Shown: positions 27,015-35,279 of the stretch, one piece after another
Layout: the number at the start of each line of letters is the position of its first letter
Position numbering within the stretch: the stretch's first letter is position 1
Assembly (NCBI RefSeq): GCF_003315035.1
Contig: NZ_QNRE01000002.1
Span: 1-64,000 of the forward strand
Source of the DNA: Nocardia puris
GTDB lineage: Bacteria; Actinomycetota; Actinomycetes; Mycobacteriales; Mycobacteriaceae
DNA length: 64,000 bases
Reading direction: 5' to 3'
Position numbers and translations under genes: made by a program
The notes under the pieces: model-generated
Seen by the model: only the letters and a program-made list of their open reading frames with translations
Told to the model about the DNA's origin: nothing
Databases searched by the model: none

Positions 27015-28199
27015 TCAGCAGCTGGTCGGGACGGGCTCACCCTTGAATCGCGACTCGACGTAGTTCCAGGCGTCGGCGAAACCGGCGACGGCGGCGGTCA
27101 TGTGCTCGGCGATGTCGTAGGTGGCCAGTTTCACGGGAGCGCCTGCCGCGCAGTACTTCTGGACCACTTCCTCCACGGAGTCGAACGGGGTCAGGGTGTC
27201 GTAGCGGCCCTGCCAGAGGTAGGTGGGGGCGGTGGGCGTGCCGGAGTAGCGGCGCAAGCTGTTCTCGCGCAGGACTTCTCGCGCGGCCGGGCTGTCCATC
27301 AGGCTCTTGGAAGCGGCCATCTGCTCGGCGCTGCGGAACGCGCCGTGGAAGAGCAGGAAGCGACGGCAGGCGTCGTGGGTGAATTCGCGGAACCACAGGC
27401 CGTTCTCGTTGAGCTGATCCGAGATCGGCAGGCGCTCCGGGTATTCGCGCTCCAGTCCCATGGCGGCGGCGAAGGCCAGGCCGAAACCGGGATGCGGGTC
27501 GAAGCCGAGACCCAGTGCCATCTGCTCGAGATCGGCCGGGATGCCGCCCGCGACGGCGGCGGTGATCTTCAGTTCGGGAGCGTAGGTGGGTTGCAGCGCC
27601 GCCGCCCACGCCGTCGCCATACCACCGCCGGAGTAGCCCGCGAGGGCGACGGGCGAGTCGGCCAGGCCGAGCTCGGCGACCTTCCGCACCGCGCGCACGC
27701 TGTCGAGGGTCACCATGCCGCTCAGCTTCGCCGCGCCGTAGGCGACGTTGGGGCCCAGGTAATCCGGGAGCGACACGGCCCAGCCGCGACCGATCGGCAG
27801 CATCGCGCCGGGCGCGTCCTGCAACTCGCCGTTGAACAGTGACCGCGACGGATTGCAGCTGGTGCCCAGCGAATTGATCAGCGCCTGGTACGACACCAGC
27901 GGCGGCTTGTCGACGCCGATCGGCATCAGCACGGTCGTCATCGCCATGATCGGCTTGCCGCCGGAGTTGGTGGAGCGGAACGCCACCTGCCAGCCCGTCG
28001 TGCCCACGTACGGGCCGGTGTCGATCTGGCGGGCGCGCACCACGTCACCGGCGGCGTAGGAGCCGAGGTCGGCGGGCGGGGCGAAGAACGGGTCGGGATC
28101 TTGGTGCGGGTACAGGGGTTCGGCGCTCGCGGGCGCGCCGATCAACCCGAGACACAGGATTGTGACGAGAAGGAGGAAGCGCGGAGGGACTCTGGACAC
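27015..28199 (-). CDS. Secreted lipase (LIP family, alpha/beta hydrolase)
   Basis: Secretory lipase of 394 residues, of the family that includes Candida lipases and many Nocardia/Mycobacterium homologues. Residues 1-26 form a signal peptide ending in APASA. The nucleophile elbow GYSGGG places Ser190; the late segment LWQGRYDTLTPFDSVEEVV probably carries the catalytic Asp and AEHMTAAV the His. Two or more cysteines (CNPS, DACRRF, KYCAAG, terminal C) may form disulfides. Expected to hydrolyse acylglycerols or other long-chain esters outside the cell. It stands alone with its own terminator. Confidence 0.88.
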   Translation of the reverse strand: MSRVPPRFLLLVTILCLGLIGAPASAEPLYPHQDPDPFFAPPADLGSYAAGDVVRARQIDTGPYVGTTGWQVAFRSTNSGGKPIMAMTTVLMPIGVDKPPLVSYQALINSLGTSCNPSRSLFNGELQDAPGAMLPIGRGWAVSLPDYLGPNVAYGAAKLSGMVTLDSVRAVRKVAELGLADSPVALAGYSGGGMATAWAAALQPTYAPELKITAAVAGGIPADLEQMALGLGFDPHPGFGLAFAAAMGLEREYPERLPISDQLNENGLWFREFTHDACRRFLLFHGAFRSAEQMAASKSLMDSPAAREVLRENSLRRYSGTPTAPTYLWQGRYDTLTPFDSVEEVVQKYCAAGAPVKLATYDIAEHMTAAVAGFADAWNYVESRFKGEPVPTSC

Positions 28200-28619
28200 G
28201 ATCTTCTTTCGGGCAGGGGGTAGCGCCGACGGTCACCCGCGGGATGAGGGACCGCGACGGCGTCGGCGCACCGACTGATGGAGCGGGGACGGGGAGCGCA
28301 GCGAGACGGCGGCAGGCCGGAATCCTTTCGTCCGTCTCGTTGGGCTGCCCGGTGGCCGTGGTCGACGGCACCATCCGCGCGAAACATATCGCGGGCCGGA
28401 TCAAGATCAGCACAGCGCGAAACCAACATTGGTCGCATTCACAATCCCGCTCCCGAAGAACCTGTCACCTCACTATTGATTCCCAGGTCGCCGTCGCACC
28501 GTTTCGGGAGATCGCACAAAACACCGCCCCGTCCGGTGTGGCTGCGCACGACCCGAATCGGAGCCCGCACGCCGGGATTCGCGGGGGTTTGCCGACGGCG
28601 GAAAGTGAAAGCGAACCCT
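28200..28619. other. Intergenic region, nothing recognised
   Basis: Upstream region of the lipase gene with its promoter on the minus strand. Beyond this I find no supported feature until the small remnant at 28.6 kb. Confidence 0.35.
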
Positions 28620-28733
28620 ACGGTATGCGAGATCGCTCACGATGCCGAACGCCGTCGCGAGCCAGTACGCGAGGAAACCGAGATCTGTCCACAACATGAC
28701 CCGCTTGGTGCGGGCGAACTGCGATCCGTCCAT
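28620..28733 (-). pseudogene. DUF5360-like membrane protein remnant
   Basis: From the ATG at 28733 about 38 residues read MLWTDLGFLAYWLATAFGIV, matching the first transmembrane segment of DUF5360-type small membrane proteins as I recall them. After this the frame turns Arg/Ser-rich and loses character; the other membrane spans are missing. A perfect palindrome lies just upstream. Probably a truncated gene. Family call tentative. Confidence 0.4.
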
Positions 28734-28784
28734 GACGGCCCCCGGGTGCTACGTCAGCGACCTTCGCGAGGGTAGCGGCAAAAG

Positions 28785-28800
28785 TAGGTCGGTCGACCTA
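28785..28800. promoter_or_regulatory. Perfect 16-base palindrome, TetR-like operator
   Basis: TAGGTCG-GT-CGACCTA, seven-base arms around two bases, in an AT-richer patch 52 bases upstream of the DUF5360-like remnant. The form is that of a TetR-family operator, yet no TetR gene lies within 13 kb on either side. Confidence 0.55.
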
Positions 28801-28811
28801 ATTGTGAGCAG

Positions 28812-29789
28812 TCACTCGGTGCTGTGCGCTTGGAGGGCGGTGAGGACGGTGTCGCGGAGGGTGGGGCTGCCGGTGTGGCCGGAGTCCTCGATGATGTTCA
28901 GGTCGGCGGTGGGCCAGGCGCGGGCGAGGTCCCAGGCGGTGCGCAGCGGGGCGGAGAGGTCGAGGCGGCCGTGGATGAGGGTGGCGGGGATGCCGGCGAG
29001 ACGGTGCGCGTCGCGCAGGAGCCGGCCGTCCGCGAGCCAGGCGTGGTGGGCGAAGTAGTGCGTGCAGATGCGGACCATCGCGAGCCGCGCGGCCTCGGGC
29101 TTGGCGCTGTATTGCCCTGGCTTGCCCTGTGATTCGTGCGCGATCACCGCGTCCTCCCACGCGCACCAGGCGCGGGCGGCGGCCTCGTGCACGGCCGGGT
29201 CCGGGTGGTTGACCAGGCGCGCGTAGGCGGCGACCAGGTTGCCGTCGCGCTCGCCGGGCGGCAGGTGATCGCGGAAGCGCTCCCACGCGTCGGGCAGCAG
29301 CAGGCCCGCCCCGCGATAGAGCCACTCGATCTCGGCGGGCGTCGTGGTGGTAACCCCCACGAGCACGATCCGGCTCACCCGCTCCGGGAATCGCTCGGCG
29401 TAGGCGAGGATCAAGGTCGAACCCCACGATCCGCCGTACAGCAACCAGCGCTCGATCCCGAGATGCGTACGCAGCGCCTCTATGTCGGCGATCAGGTGCT
29501 CGGTCGTGTTGTGCGCCAAGCTCACTCGCACATCGGACGCGTGCGGCTCGCTCCGTCCGCACCCCCGCTGATCGAACTGCACGATCCGGTACACCCGCGG
29601 ATCGAACCCCCGCCGGCTGCCCGGGCTCGACCCGCTCCCGGGCCCGCCGTGCACGAGGAGTGCGGGCACACCTTCCGGATTCCCGCTCACCGACCAATAC
29701 ACCCGTTGACCGTCGCCGACGTCCAACAGGCCCTCCTCGTACGGGTCGACGGGCGGAAACGGTTGCGGGGGAGCGGCATCGGACGACAC
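28812..29789 (-). CDS. pip: Proline iminopeptidase
   Basis: Alpha/beta hydrolase of 325 residues (peptidase family S33) that removes N-terminal proline from peptides. HGGPGSGSSPGSRRGFDP at residues 48-65 is the oxyanion-hole region, DQRGCGRSEPH is the family signature, and GGSWGSTLILAYAERFPERV holds the nucleophile Ser121; HGRLDLSAP and EDSGHTG supply Asp and His. I chose the GTG at 29789 (VSSDAAPPQP), since upstream codons give non-conserved sequence on the opposite strand of the wax synthase promoter. No signal peptide. Confidence 0.93.
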   Translation of the reverse strand: MSSDAAPPQPFPPVDPYEEGLLDVGDGQRVYWSVSGNPEGVPALLVHGGPGSGSSPGSRRGFDPRVYRIVQFDQRGCGRSEPHASDVRVSLAHNTTEHLIADIEALRTHLGIERWLLYGGSWGSTLILAYAERFPERVSRIVLVGVTTTTPAEIEWLYRGAGLLLPDAWERFRDHLPPGERDGNLVAAYARLVNHPDPAVHEAAARAWCAWEDAVIAHESQGKPGQYSAKPEAARLAMVRICTHYFAHHAWLADGRLLRDAHRLAGIPATLIHGRLDLSAPLRTAWDLARAWPTADLNIIEDSGHTGSPTLRDTVLTALQAHSTE

Positions 29790-29985
29790 GGCACCGATTA
29801 TGCCGGGCCCGCGCACCGGACACTGGCACGCCGGTGACACCGCCGGACCACCCACCTCAGCTGATATTCGGCAACCGCCCACCCGCCCGCGCATTTCTGA
29901 AATACTCCCGGTAGGAATCGCGCCGTGGCGGTGCCAGGACCTGGTCCGGGCAGGGCGGTGCGCGCTCGGCGAGGAGGCCCTGGGT

Positions 29986-31359
29986 ATGGAGTTGATCGCA
30001 CCGGCCGACGCCGTGTTCCTGCTGGGGGAGTCGCGGGAGCATCCGATGCATGTCGGCGCGCTCCAGCTGTTCGACCCGCCCGCGGGCGCCGGCCCGGATT
30101 TCGTGCACACCCTGTACGAGACGCTGGCGGCGGCAGACGATCCGCAACCCACGTTCCGGAAACGGCCGGGCCGGCTGTTCGGCGGCATCTCGAGCCTCTC
30201 GTGGAGCTACGACCGCGACATCGATATGGACTACCACGTGCGCAGGTCCGCGCTACCGCAGCCGTGCCGTATCCGGGAACTGCTGGAACTCACCTCGCTG
30301 CTGCACAGCGGCCTGCTGGACCGGCACCGCCCGCTCTGGGAACAGCACATCGTCGAGGGGCTGGCCGACGGCCGGTTCGCGATCTACACCAAACTGCACC
30401 ACGCGCTGATCGACGGCATCTCCGCGCAGCGGCTGCTGATCCGATCGCTGTCCACGGAACCGGACGGCGAGATCAAGGTGCCGTGGACGCTGCGCCGCCC
30501 GCCGCGCGACGCGGTCGAATCCAACGGCGGCGCTTCGCCTTTCGGCGCGATCAGGCGCGCCGTGCGCGGTGTCGCCGGGATGGCGCCCGGCACACTGGCC
30601 CTGGCGCGCGCCGCACTGGACGAGAGCCAGGGCGTGCTGCGCTCGGCGGCGCCGCGCAGCATGTTCAACGTGCCGATCGGCGGCGCGCGGCGGTGCGCCG
30701 CGCAATCCTGGCCCCGCGAACGGATCCGGGCGGTCAAACAGGCGACCGGCGTGACGATCAACGACGTGGTGCTCGCCATGTGCTCGGCCGCCCTGCGCGC
30801 CTACCTGCTCGAGCGCGACGCCCTGCCCGACGATCCGTTGATCGCGATGGTGCCGGTCTCGCTGCGTTCCGAGCACGAGGCCGACGCGGGCGGCAACATG
30901 GTCGGCGCGATCCTGTGCAACCTGGCCACCGACGTCGCCGACCCCATCCACCGGCTCGCCCTGATCAACTCGTCCATGCGCTCGGGCAAGGAGATCTTCG
31001 CCCAGCTGCCGCGCGCCCAGGCGCTCGCCCTGTCGGCGGTGACGATGTCCCCGCTGGCGCTGGCCGCCGTGCCCGGCTTCGTGAACGCGACCAAACCGCC
31101 GTTCAACCTGGTGATCTCCAACGTCCCCGGCCCACGCGAACCCATGTACTGGCAGGGCGCCCGCCTCGACGGCAACTACCCGCTGTCCATCGCCCTGGAC
31201 GGCCAAGCCCTCAACATCACCCTCGCCGACAACGCGGGCAACCTCGACTTCGGCATCGTCGGCTGCCGCCGCTCCGTCCCCCACCTCCAGCGCCTCCTGC
31301 TCCACCTGGAGGAGGGACTGAGCGAACTCGAGGACGCGGTCGGCGTCGCGACCGGGTAG
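29986..31359 (+). CDS. Wax ester synthase/diacylglycerol acyltransferase (WS/DGAT)
   Basis: Acyltransferase of 457 residues that makes triacylglycerol or wax esters from acyl-CoA at the membrane, as in actinobacterial storage-lipid synthesis. It starts MELIAPADAVFLLGESREHP, contains RPLWEQHIVEGL, and the catalytic HHxxxDG motif is HHALIDG with His139 at its centre. Further family motifs are NDVVLAMCSAALRAYL, VPVSLR, GNMVGAIL and the late NLVISNVPGP. The ATG at 29986 has GAGGAGG eight bases upstream. Divergent from the iminopeptidase gene. Confidence 0.93.
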   Translation: MELIAPADAVFLLGESREHPMHVGALQLFDPPAGAGPDFVHTLYETLAAADDPQPTFRKRPGRLFGGISSLSWSYDRDIDMDYHVRRSALPQPCRIRELLELTSLLHSGLLDRHRPLWEQHIVEGLADGRFAIYTKLHHALIDGISAQRLLIRSLSTEPDGEIKVPWTLRRPPRDAVESNGGASPFGAIRRAVRGVAGMAPGTLALARAALDESQGVLRSAAPRSMFNVPIGGARRCAAQSWPRERIRAVKQATGVTINDVVLAMCSAALRAYLLERDALPDDPLIAMVPVSLRSEHEADAGGNMVGAILCNLATDVADPIHRLALINSSMRSGKEIFAQLPRAQALALSAVTMSPLALAAVPGFVNATKPPFNLVISNVPGPREPMYWQGARLDGNYPLSIALDGQALNITLADNAGNLDFGIVGCRRSVPHLQRLLLHLEEGLSELEDAVGVATG

Positions 31360-31636
31360 CGCGGTTTCTCGGCCCCGCGCGGAGTACCGCGAGTGAGTCT
31401 GGCGAAACCCGGGGACCCTGGGCCTCCGGCTGCGCCTGCCGTAGGAGAGCACGCTCGCGCTCACCGTCCCCACGAGCGGGCCGGTGCGGACCCGTCCATC
31501 GGCTTGCCCTTCGACAGGTCGGCGCGTGATAGACGATCGAACTGCTCGGCATCGCCGTGTGGATCGGTCACGACGCCCCTGCGTTCCGATGGCGCCGAGC
31601 TCACCAGCGCCGCCTGATGCGCGCCGTGTAGACGAT
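31360..31636. other. Intergenic region between convergent genes
   Basis: About 277 bases between the wax synthase and acyl dehydrogenase stops. No ORF with convincing protein character and no clean terminator hairpin seen. Confidence 0.35.
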
Positions 31637-32677
31637 CTAGTCCGCGAGCAGGGTCAGGAGGTGCTCGCGCATGTCCGGTCTGCTGGCCGCGACGAGGGTG
31701 AAGGTGGCCTCGCGCACGAGGCGCTGGGCGGTGTGGCCGGCGAGCAGGGCGGGCGCGCCGACCGCGGCTACCAGCGCGCCCGCCGCCTGCAATGCCACGT
31801 CGGCGGCGGCCGCCCGCGCGGCGGGCATGGTGTCGGGGGCGGCGAGTGCGGCGTCGAGGGCCGAGCGGGCGGCGTCGAGGCGCTTGCCGAGCGCGGCCGC
31901 GGCCGTCTCCTGTCCGGCTTCGCGCAGCAGCCGGATCGCGCGCCCCGCGACACCGCAGGCGACGCAGCCGTTGAGCCGGGAGCCGAACGCCTGGTAGGAC
32001 AGGAAATCGCTGTAGGGGGCGGTGCCGGTGACGCGGTCGGCGGGCAGCAGGTAGTCCTCGAACTTCAGGCGCACGGTGCTCGTGGCCTGCCCGGCCACCA
32101 ATTCAAGGGTGTGCGCGGACAATCCGTCCCCGGTCGCGGCGTCGACCAAGCCGTTCACCACGAGATCGGTGCCCGAACTGTCGTCGCGCGCCGACACTTG
32201 CAGCAGGTCGACCACACCCCAGCCGCTGACGAACGGCGCGTCGCCGTTGAGCAGGTACCCGCCGTCGACCTCGCGGGCGAACAGCTTCGCCGGATTCGAG
32301 ACCGCACCCGCGAACGCGACGCCCGCGCGGATCGCACCGCGCACCAGCCCGTCGAAGTACCGGTCGCGCAGCGCGGTGTTCTCCGTTCCGGCGAGCCCCA
32401 GCACCGCGCCGTTGTGCTGCATCCACACGAAAGTGGTGGACAGACAGCCGCCGGACAGGGTCTCCAGGATCTCGACGATCTCCGGGACGCCGAGCTCCCC
32501 GGTGCCCGCCGACGCCGCCAGTCCGTAGAAACCCTCGCGGGCCAGCAGTTCCCAGTGCTCACCCGGCACCTCGCCGCGGCGATCCACCTCGCCCGCGGCC
32601 GGGAACAGCACGTTATCGGCGATCTCCCGCGCCCGCCGGATCATCGGATGTACGTCGTCCACGTTCGCCGTCACCAT
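31637..32677 (-). CDS. Acyl-CoA/acyl-ACP dehydrogenase, iron-regulated (MbtN/FadE14-like)
   Basis: Flavin-dependent acyl dehydrogenase of 346 residues, shorter than the roughly 380 residues of standard enzymes. N-terminal helices contain LAREGFYGLAASAGTGELGV; the middle has FAGAVSNPAKLFAREVDGGY and VSGWGVVDLLQVSAR; the C-terminal helical domain ends MREHLLTLLAD. An IdeR/DtxR-like box covers the promoter, so it should be made under low iron. In mycobacteria the iron-regulated enzyme of this family is MbtN (FadE14), which desaturates the mycobactin acyl chain; a matching role for a nocobactin-type siderophore is inferred. Start is the ATG at 32677; there is no Shine-Dalgarno, fitting a leaderless mRNA. 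Confidence 0.8.
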   Translation of the reverse strand: MVTANVDDVHPMIRRAREIADNVLFPAAGEVDRRGEVPGEHWELLAREGFYGLAASAGTGELGVPEIVEILETLSGGCLSTTFVWMQHNGAVLGLAGTENTALRDRYFDGLVRGAIRAGVAFAGAVSNPAKLFAREVDGGYLLNGDAPFVSGWGVVDLLQVSARDDSSGTDLVVNGLVDAATGDGLSAHTLELVAGQATSTVRLKFEDYLLPADRVTGTAPYSDFLSYQAFGSRLNGCVACGVAGRAIRLLREAGQETAAAALGKRLDAARSALDAALAAPDTMPAARAAAADVALQAAGALVAAVGAPALLAGHTAQRLVREATFTLVAASRPDMREHLLTLLAD

Positions 32678-32696
32678 GGAGGTGAGCCTAACCTTA
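32678..32696 (-). promoter_or_regulatory. IdeR/DtxR iron box over the promoter
   Basis: GGAGGTGAGCCTAACCTTA on the plus strand matches 15 of 19 positions of the DtxR/IdeR consensus TTAGGTTAGCCTAACCTAA. On the minus strand TAGGCT (32690-32685) is a -10 element ending exactly seven bases before the ATG, so the transcript would start at the start codon. Bound repressor would cover both. Confidence 0.75.
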
Positions 32697-32804
32697 CTTC
32701 GGTGGCTGTGGGGGTGCGATCGATTCCGCGCATCGCAGGTGCGCGCGGCTGGTCGCGCCCCGTCGTCGTTCGGGTCGGCGGCCGACCCTATCCAGGAACG
32801 ACAC

Positions 32805-32836
32805 GCACCGCCGCATCGGAACGGCTGCGGCGGTGC
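32805..32836 (-). terminator. Terminator of the glycine-zipper protein gene
   Basis: Arms GCACCGCCGCA and TGCGGCGGTGC with a ten-base loop, 12 bases past the stop of the minus-strand gene. Confidence 0.7.
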
Positions 32837-32848
32837 GCTTTCCGTCGA

Positions 32849-33412
32849 TCACGGCGTGGCGAAACCGATGAGCGCTCCGATCCCCGCGCCGATCGGCACG
32901 GTCACCAGGGCGCCGACGCCGCCGAGGAAGAAGCCGATCACGGCCCCGATCCCCGCGCCGATGAGCGCCCCGATGCCCGCGTTGTACTGCTTGCGGGCGA
33001 CGGTGTCGTCGGGTTCGGCGATCTGCGCCAGGTGCTGGGTGGTCGCGGCGGGCGCGTTCACCGGCGTGAGCGTGAGCGTGCGGCCCGCGTCGGTGATCGC
33101 CGGCGACAGGCCGAAGGTCTGGCCGTGCGCGTGGAATCCGAGCGGCAGCGTGGCCACGACCTGCCCCGCGGCGTCGGTGAGGGTGACGGCCTTGGCGTCA
33201 CCACTCACGGAGAACGCGCCACCCGTGACGGTGGTGACGATGCCCGTCCCGTTCGCGGTGGGTGCGGCGGCGTAGGTGACGCCCCGGTCCACGCCGTGCA
33301 CGCTCACGGGCGCGTCGGCGGGGGAGGAGGGCTGGGCGTGGACGGCGCCGGCCGCGAGTCCGGTGGCCCCGATCGCGAGCACGGCGGTGGCGGTGAATTT
33401 CTTGACTCTCAT
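32849..33412 (-). CDS. Secreted protein with C-terminal glycine-zipper region
   Basis: Protein of 187 residues. Residues 1-26 are a signal peptide (MRVKKFTATAVLAIGA, AVHA cleavage). Residues about 36-120 look like a beta-rich domain with VHGVDRGVTYAA and VTLTDAAGQVVATLPL, similar to a family (DUF8020, as I recall) present in many copies in Nocardia. Residues about 145-187 are a glycine-zipper: repeats of GIGALIGAGIGAVIGFFLGG that could insert in a membrane. Function unknown; probably envelope-associated. Confidence 0.75.
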   Translation of the reverse strand: MRVKKFTATAVLAIGATGLAAGAVHAQPSSPADAPVSVHGVDRGVTYAAAPTANGTGIVTTVTGGAFSVSGDAKAVTLTDAAGQVVATLPLGFHAHGQTFGLSPAITDAGRTLTLTPVNAPAATTQHLAQIAEPDDTVARKQYNAGIGALIGAGIGAVIGFFLGGVGALVTVPIGAGIGALIGFATP

Positions 33413-33621
33413 CGTGTTTCCCTACGTGTTTCGTTCGGGCAAGACAGCCGATGCGTCCCCAGGAGGCCGGTAGTCGGCCGCTATCATTCTCGCTTCCACT
33501 CGCCGTCGCGGGGAGGGTTTCCCGCATTCGTGATCACAACCCGGCGCGTCGTATTCCGGTGTGTCGCGCGGACATTCGCGTTGCTGGTTGGTAGCTGAAG
33601 GGATGCCCCCGAACGCACAAA
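33413..33621. other. Intergenic region with promoter of the glycine-zipper gene
   Basis: Together with the two hairpins downstream this makes about 330 gene-free bases. It should contain the promoter of the minus-strand secreted protein. No ORF or RNA gene recognised. Confidence 0.35.
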
Positions 33622-33651
33622 GGCGGGACCATCCCTGAGGATGGTCCCGCC
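33622..33651 (-). terminator. Strong hairpin downstream of csbD
   Basis: Perfect 13-base arms GGCGGGACCATCC and GGATGGTCCCGCC around CTGA, about 95 bases after the CsbD stop. A smaller GC-rich inverted repeat lies between them near 33690-33715. Usable on both strands. Confidence 0.8.
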
Positions 33652-33746
33652 CCGCCCGCCTGGCTCGCGGCAGCCAGGCGTGGTCTTTTCGTGCCGCTCC
33701 GCGGAGCGGTGCCGGGGTGCGCCGCTACGGCGCTACCGCCCGGCTA

Positions 33747-33953
33747 TCACCGATCGAAAGTCTTCTTCACCTTGTCGACGGCGTCGCCGACCGCGTCCTT
33801 GACGTCCTCGACCGCGCCCTTGATCGCCGAGGTCGCCTGATCGGCCTTGCCCTCGTTGCGCAGATCCTCGTCGCCGGTCGCGTTGCCCGCGGCTTCCTTG
33901 GCCTTGCCGCCGAGATCGTCCACCTTGTTGCCGACCTTGTCGCTGAACGACAT
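33747..33953 (-). CDS. CsbD-family stress protein
   Basis: Small, highly charged protein of 68 residues in the CsbD/YjbJ family of general-stress proteins: MSFSDKVGNKVDDLGGKAKE then AAGNATGDEDLRNEGKADQA. Such proteins are natively helical or unfolded and of unknown mechanism. The ATG at 33953 has GGAGGAGGA just upstream; a longer frame exists but lacks conservation. A SigF-like promoter precedes it. It diverges from the ECF sigma/Asp23 operon. Confidence 0.9.
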   Translation of the reverse strand: MSFSDKVGNKVDDLGGKAKEAAGNATGDEDLRNEGKADQATSAIKGAVEDVKDAVGDAVDKVKKTFDR

Positions 33954-33976
33954 CGCGTCCTCCTCCTCGTATCGGC

Positions 33977-34003
33977 ACACCCGGCGTTTCCGGGCGTACA
34001 ACC
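33977..34003 (-). promoter_or_regulatory. SigF-like promoter of csbD
   Basis: On the minus strand GGTTG (34003-33999), 16 bases, then GGGTGT (33982-33977), close to the SigF/SigB pattern GGTTT-n16-GGGTAT with two differences. It lies 23 bases before the start codon. Confidence 0.45.
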
Positions 34004-34125
34004 GATACAGACACCGCGACGCGCGGAAAGCTCACGTGGCAAACGATGAGACACCGGTCACGGATAATTCCGCGTGACGTTCGGTGCGCCACGGTGTCGG
34101 TACTACGAGCGGTGGAGGAGGTGCT

Positions 34126-34692
34126 GTGACGGCGATCGATGCGGAGGCGTCCGTGACGCCCGACGAGGTCACGCTGGTGGAGCGGGCCCGCGACGGCGAC
34201 ATGCGCTCCTACGAGCGACTCGTGGTGCGTTATCAGGCGCCCATGTACCGGTTGGCGGTGCGGATGCTCGCCGATCGCGCCGACGCCGAGGACGTGGTGC
34301 AGGAGGTGTTCCTGAACGCGTGGCGGCGACTGGACCAACTGCACGATGCGGAGGCGTTCGTCGGCTGGCTGTACCGCATGACCACCAATCGCTGCCTGAA
34401 CGTCATCCGGGCGCGCAGGCCCCAGGTCGACGTGGACCTGGACACGGCCGAATCGCCGCGCGCCGACACCCGGCCCGACCACGCCGTGCAGATCAGTTCG
34501 CAGCTGGAAGCGCTCACCGAGGCGCTGACGCGGCTCACGCCCGAACAGCGCGCCTGCTGGTTGCTGCGCGAAGTGCACGGCCTGTCCTACGAGGAGATCG
34601 CCGAGATCGTCGAGACCAACACGACCGCCGTGCGCGGGCGCATCGCCCGCGCACGCGCCCAATTGTTCGAGGTGATGCAGCCATGGCGGTGA
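34126..34692 (+). CDS. ECF-type RNA polymerase sigma factor
   Basis: Extracytoplasmic-function sigma factor of 188 residues. Region 2 shows MYRLAVRMLADRADAEDVVQ and EVFLNAWRRLDQL, region 4 LTPEQRACWLLREVHGLSYE followed by EIAEIVETNTTAVRGRIARA. There is no region 3. The GTG at 34126 has GTGGAGGAGG five bases upstream. It is the first gene of a plus-strand operon; the next gene starts inside its 3' end (10-base overlap) and carries a zinc anti-sigma motif, so the pair is likely a sigma/anti-sigma couple controlling the Asp23 genes downstream. Confidence 0.9.
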   Translation: MTAIDAEASVTPDEVTLVERARDGDMRSYERLVVRYQAPMYRLAVRMLADRADAEDVVQEVFLNAWRRLDQLHDAEAFVGWLYRMTTNRCLNVIRARRPQVDVDLDTAESPRADTRPDHAVQISSQLEALTEALTRLTPEQRACWLLREVHGLSYEEIAEIVETNTTAVRGRIARARAQLFEVMQPWR

Positions 34693-35279
34693 ACGACACG
34701 ACCGAGCGGGAGTACCTGCTGCCGTGCGGCCGCGACCTGGAGCGGGTGTGGCGGCGGCTGGACGCGGTCGAGGCGGGCCTGGGCGACGAGCACGAGCGCG
34801 CGTGCCCGCACTGCCGGGCCGCGCGCGAGAGCCTGCGCGCCCTGCGGTCCGCGACCAGGGAGTTGATCGAGGAACCGGAGGAGCCGCCACCGGACCTCGT
34901 CACGCGCATCATGTCGGCGGTCCGCGCGGAGGCGCGGCGCGGACGCACCCTGGCCCTGCCCACCGACGAGCCCGGTGGGGTCGAGGTGAGCGAACAGGCG
35001 GTCGCGGCCGTGCTGCGCTACGCCGCCGACACCGTGCCCGGCGTCCACGCCCGGCACTGCGCCGTGCGCACGGTCGGCGAAGGACCGGACGGCGAGCTGC
35101 TGGCCGATGTGGAAATCGCGGTGGCCGTGGGCTTTCCGGGAACGCAGGTCGACGAGGTGGTGCCGCTGGTGCGGGAGCGGGTGCGCGCCGCGCTGGCCGC
35201 GCGCATCGGCTTGGTGGCCGCGCGCCTGGACGTCACCGTCACCGATGTGTACCGGAAGCCGAAGGAGGACCGCCGATGA
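34683..35279 (+). CDS. Zinc anti-sigma-like N-terminus fused to an Asp23/Gls24 domain
   Basis: Protein of 198 residues with two parts. Residues 1-50 contain HERACPHC, that is H37-x3-C41-x2-C44, the zinc-associated anti-sigma (ZAS) motif, with helices around it. Residues about 100-195 are an Asp23-type domain with VEVSEQAVAAVLRYAADTVP, GV-type strands and VTVTDVY at the end. No transmembrane segment. Overlap with the ECF gene by ten bases supports a regulator/partner role. It would link release of the sigma factor to an envelope-stress protein fold. Function inferred from motif and position. Confidence 0.75.
   Translation: MAVNDTTEREYLLPCGRDLERVWRRLDAVEAGLGDEHERACPHCRAARESLRALRSATRELIEEPEEPPPDLVTRIMSAVRAEARRGRTLALPTDEPGGVEVSEQAVAAVLRYAADTVPGVHARHCAVRTVGEGPDGELLADVEIAVAVGFPGTQVDEVVPLVRERVRAALAARIGLVAARLDVTVTDVYRKPKEDRR

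Noticed and set aside
31393..31617. Short frame between the wax synthase and the acyl dehydrogenase genes
   Set aside because: Pro/Arg/Ala-rich translation without ribosome site or conserved character.
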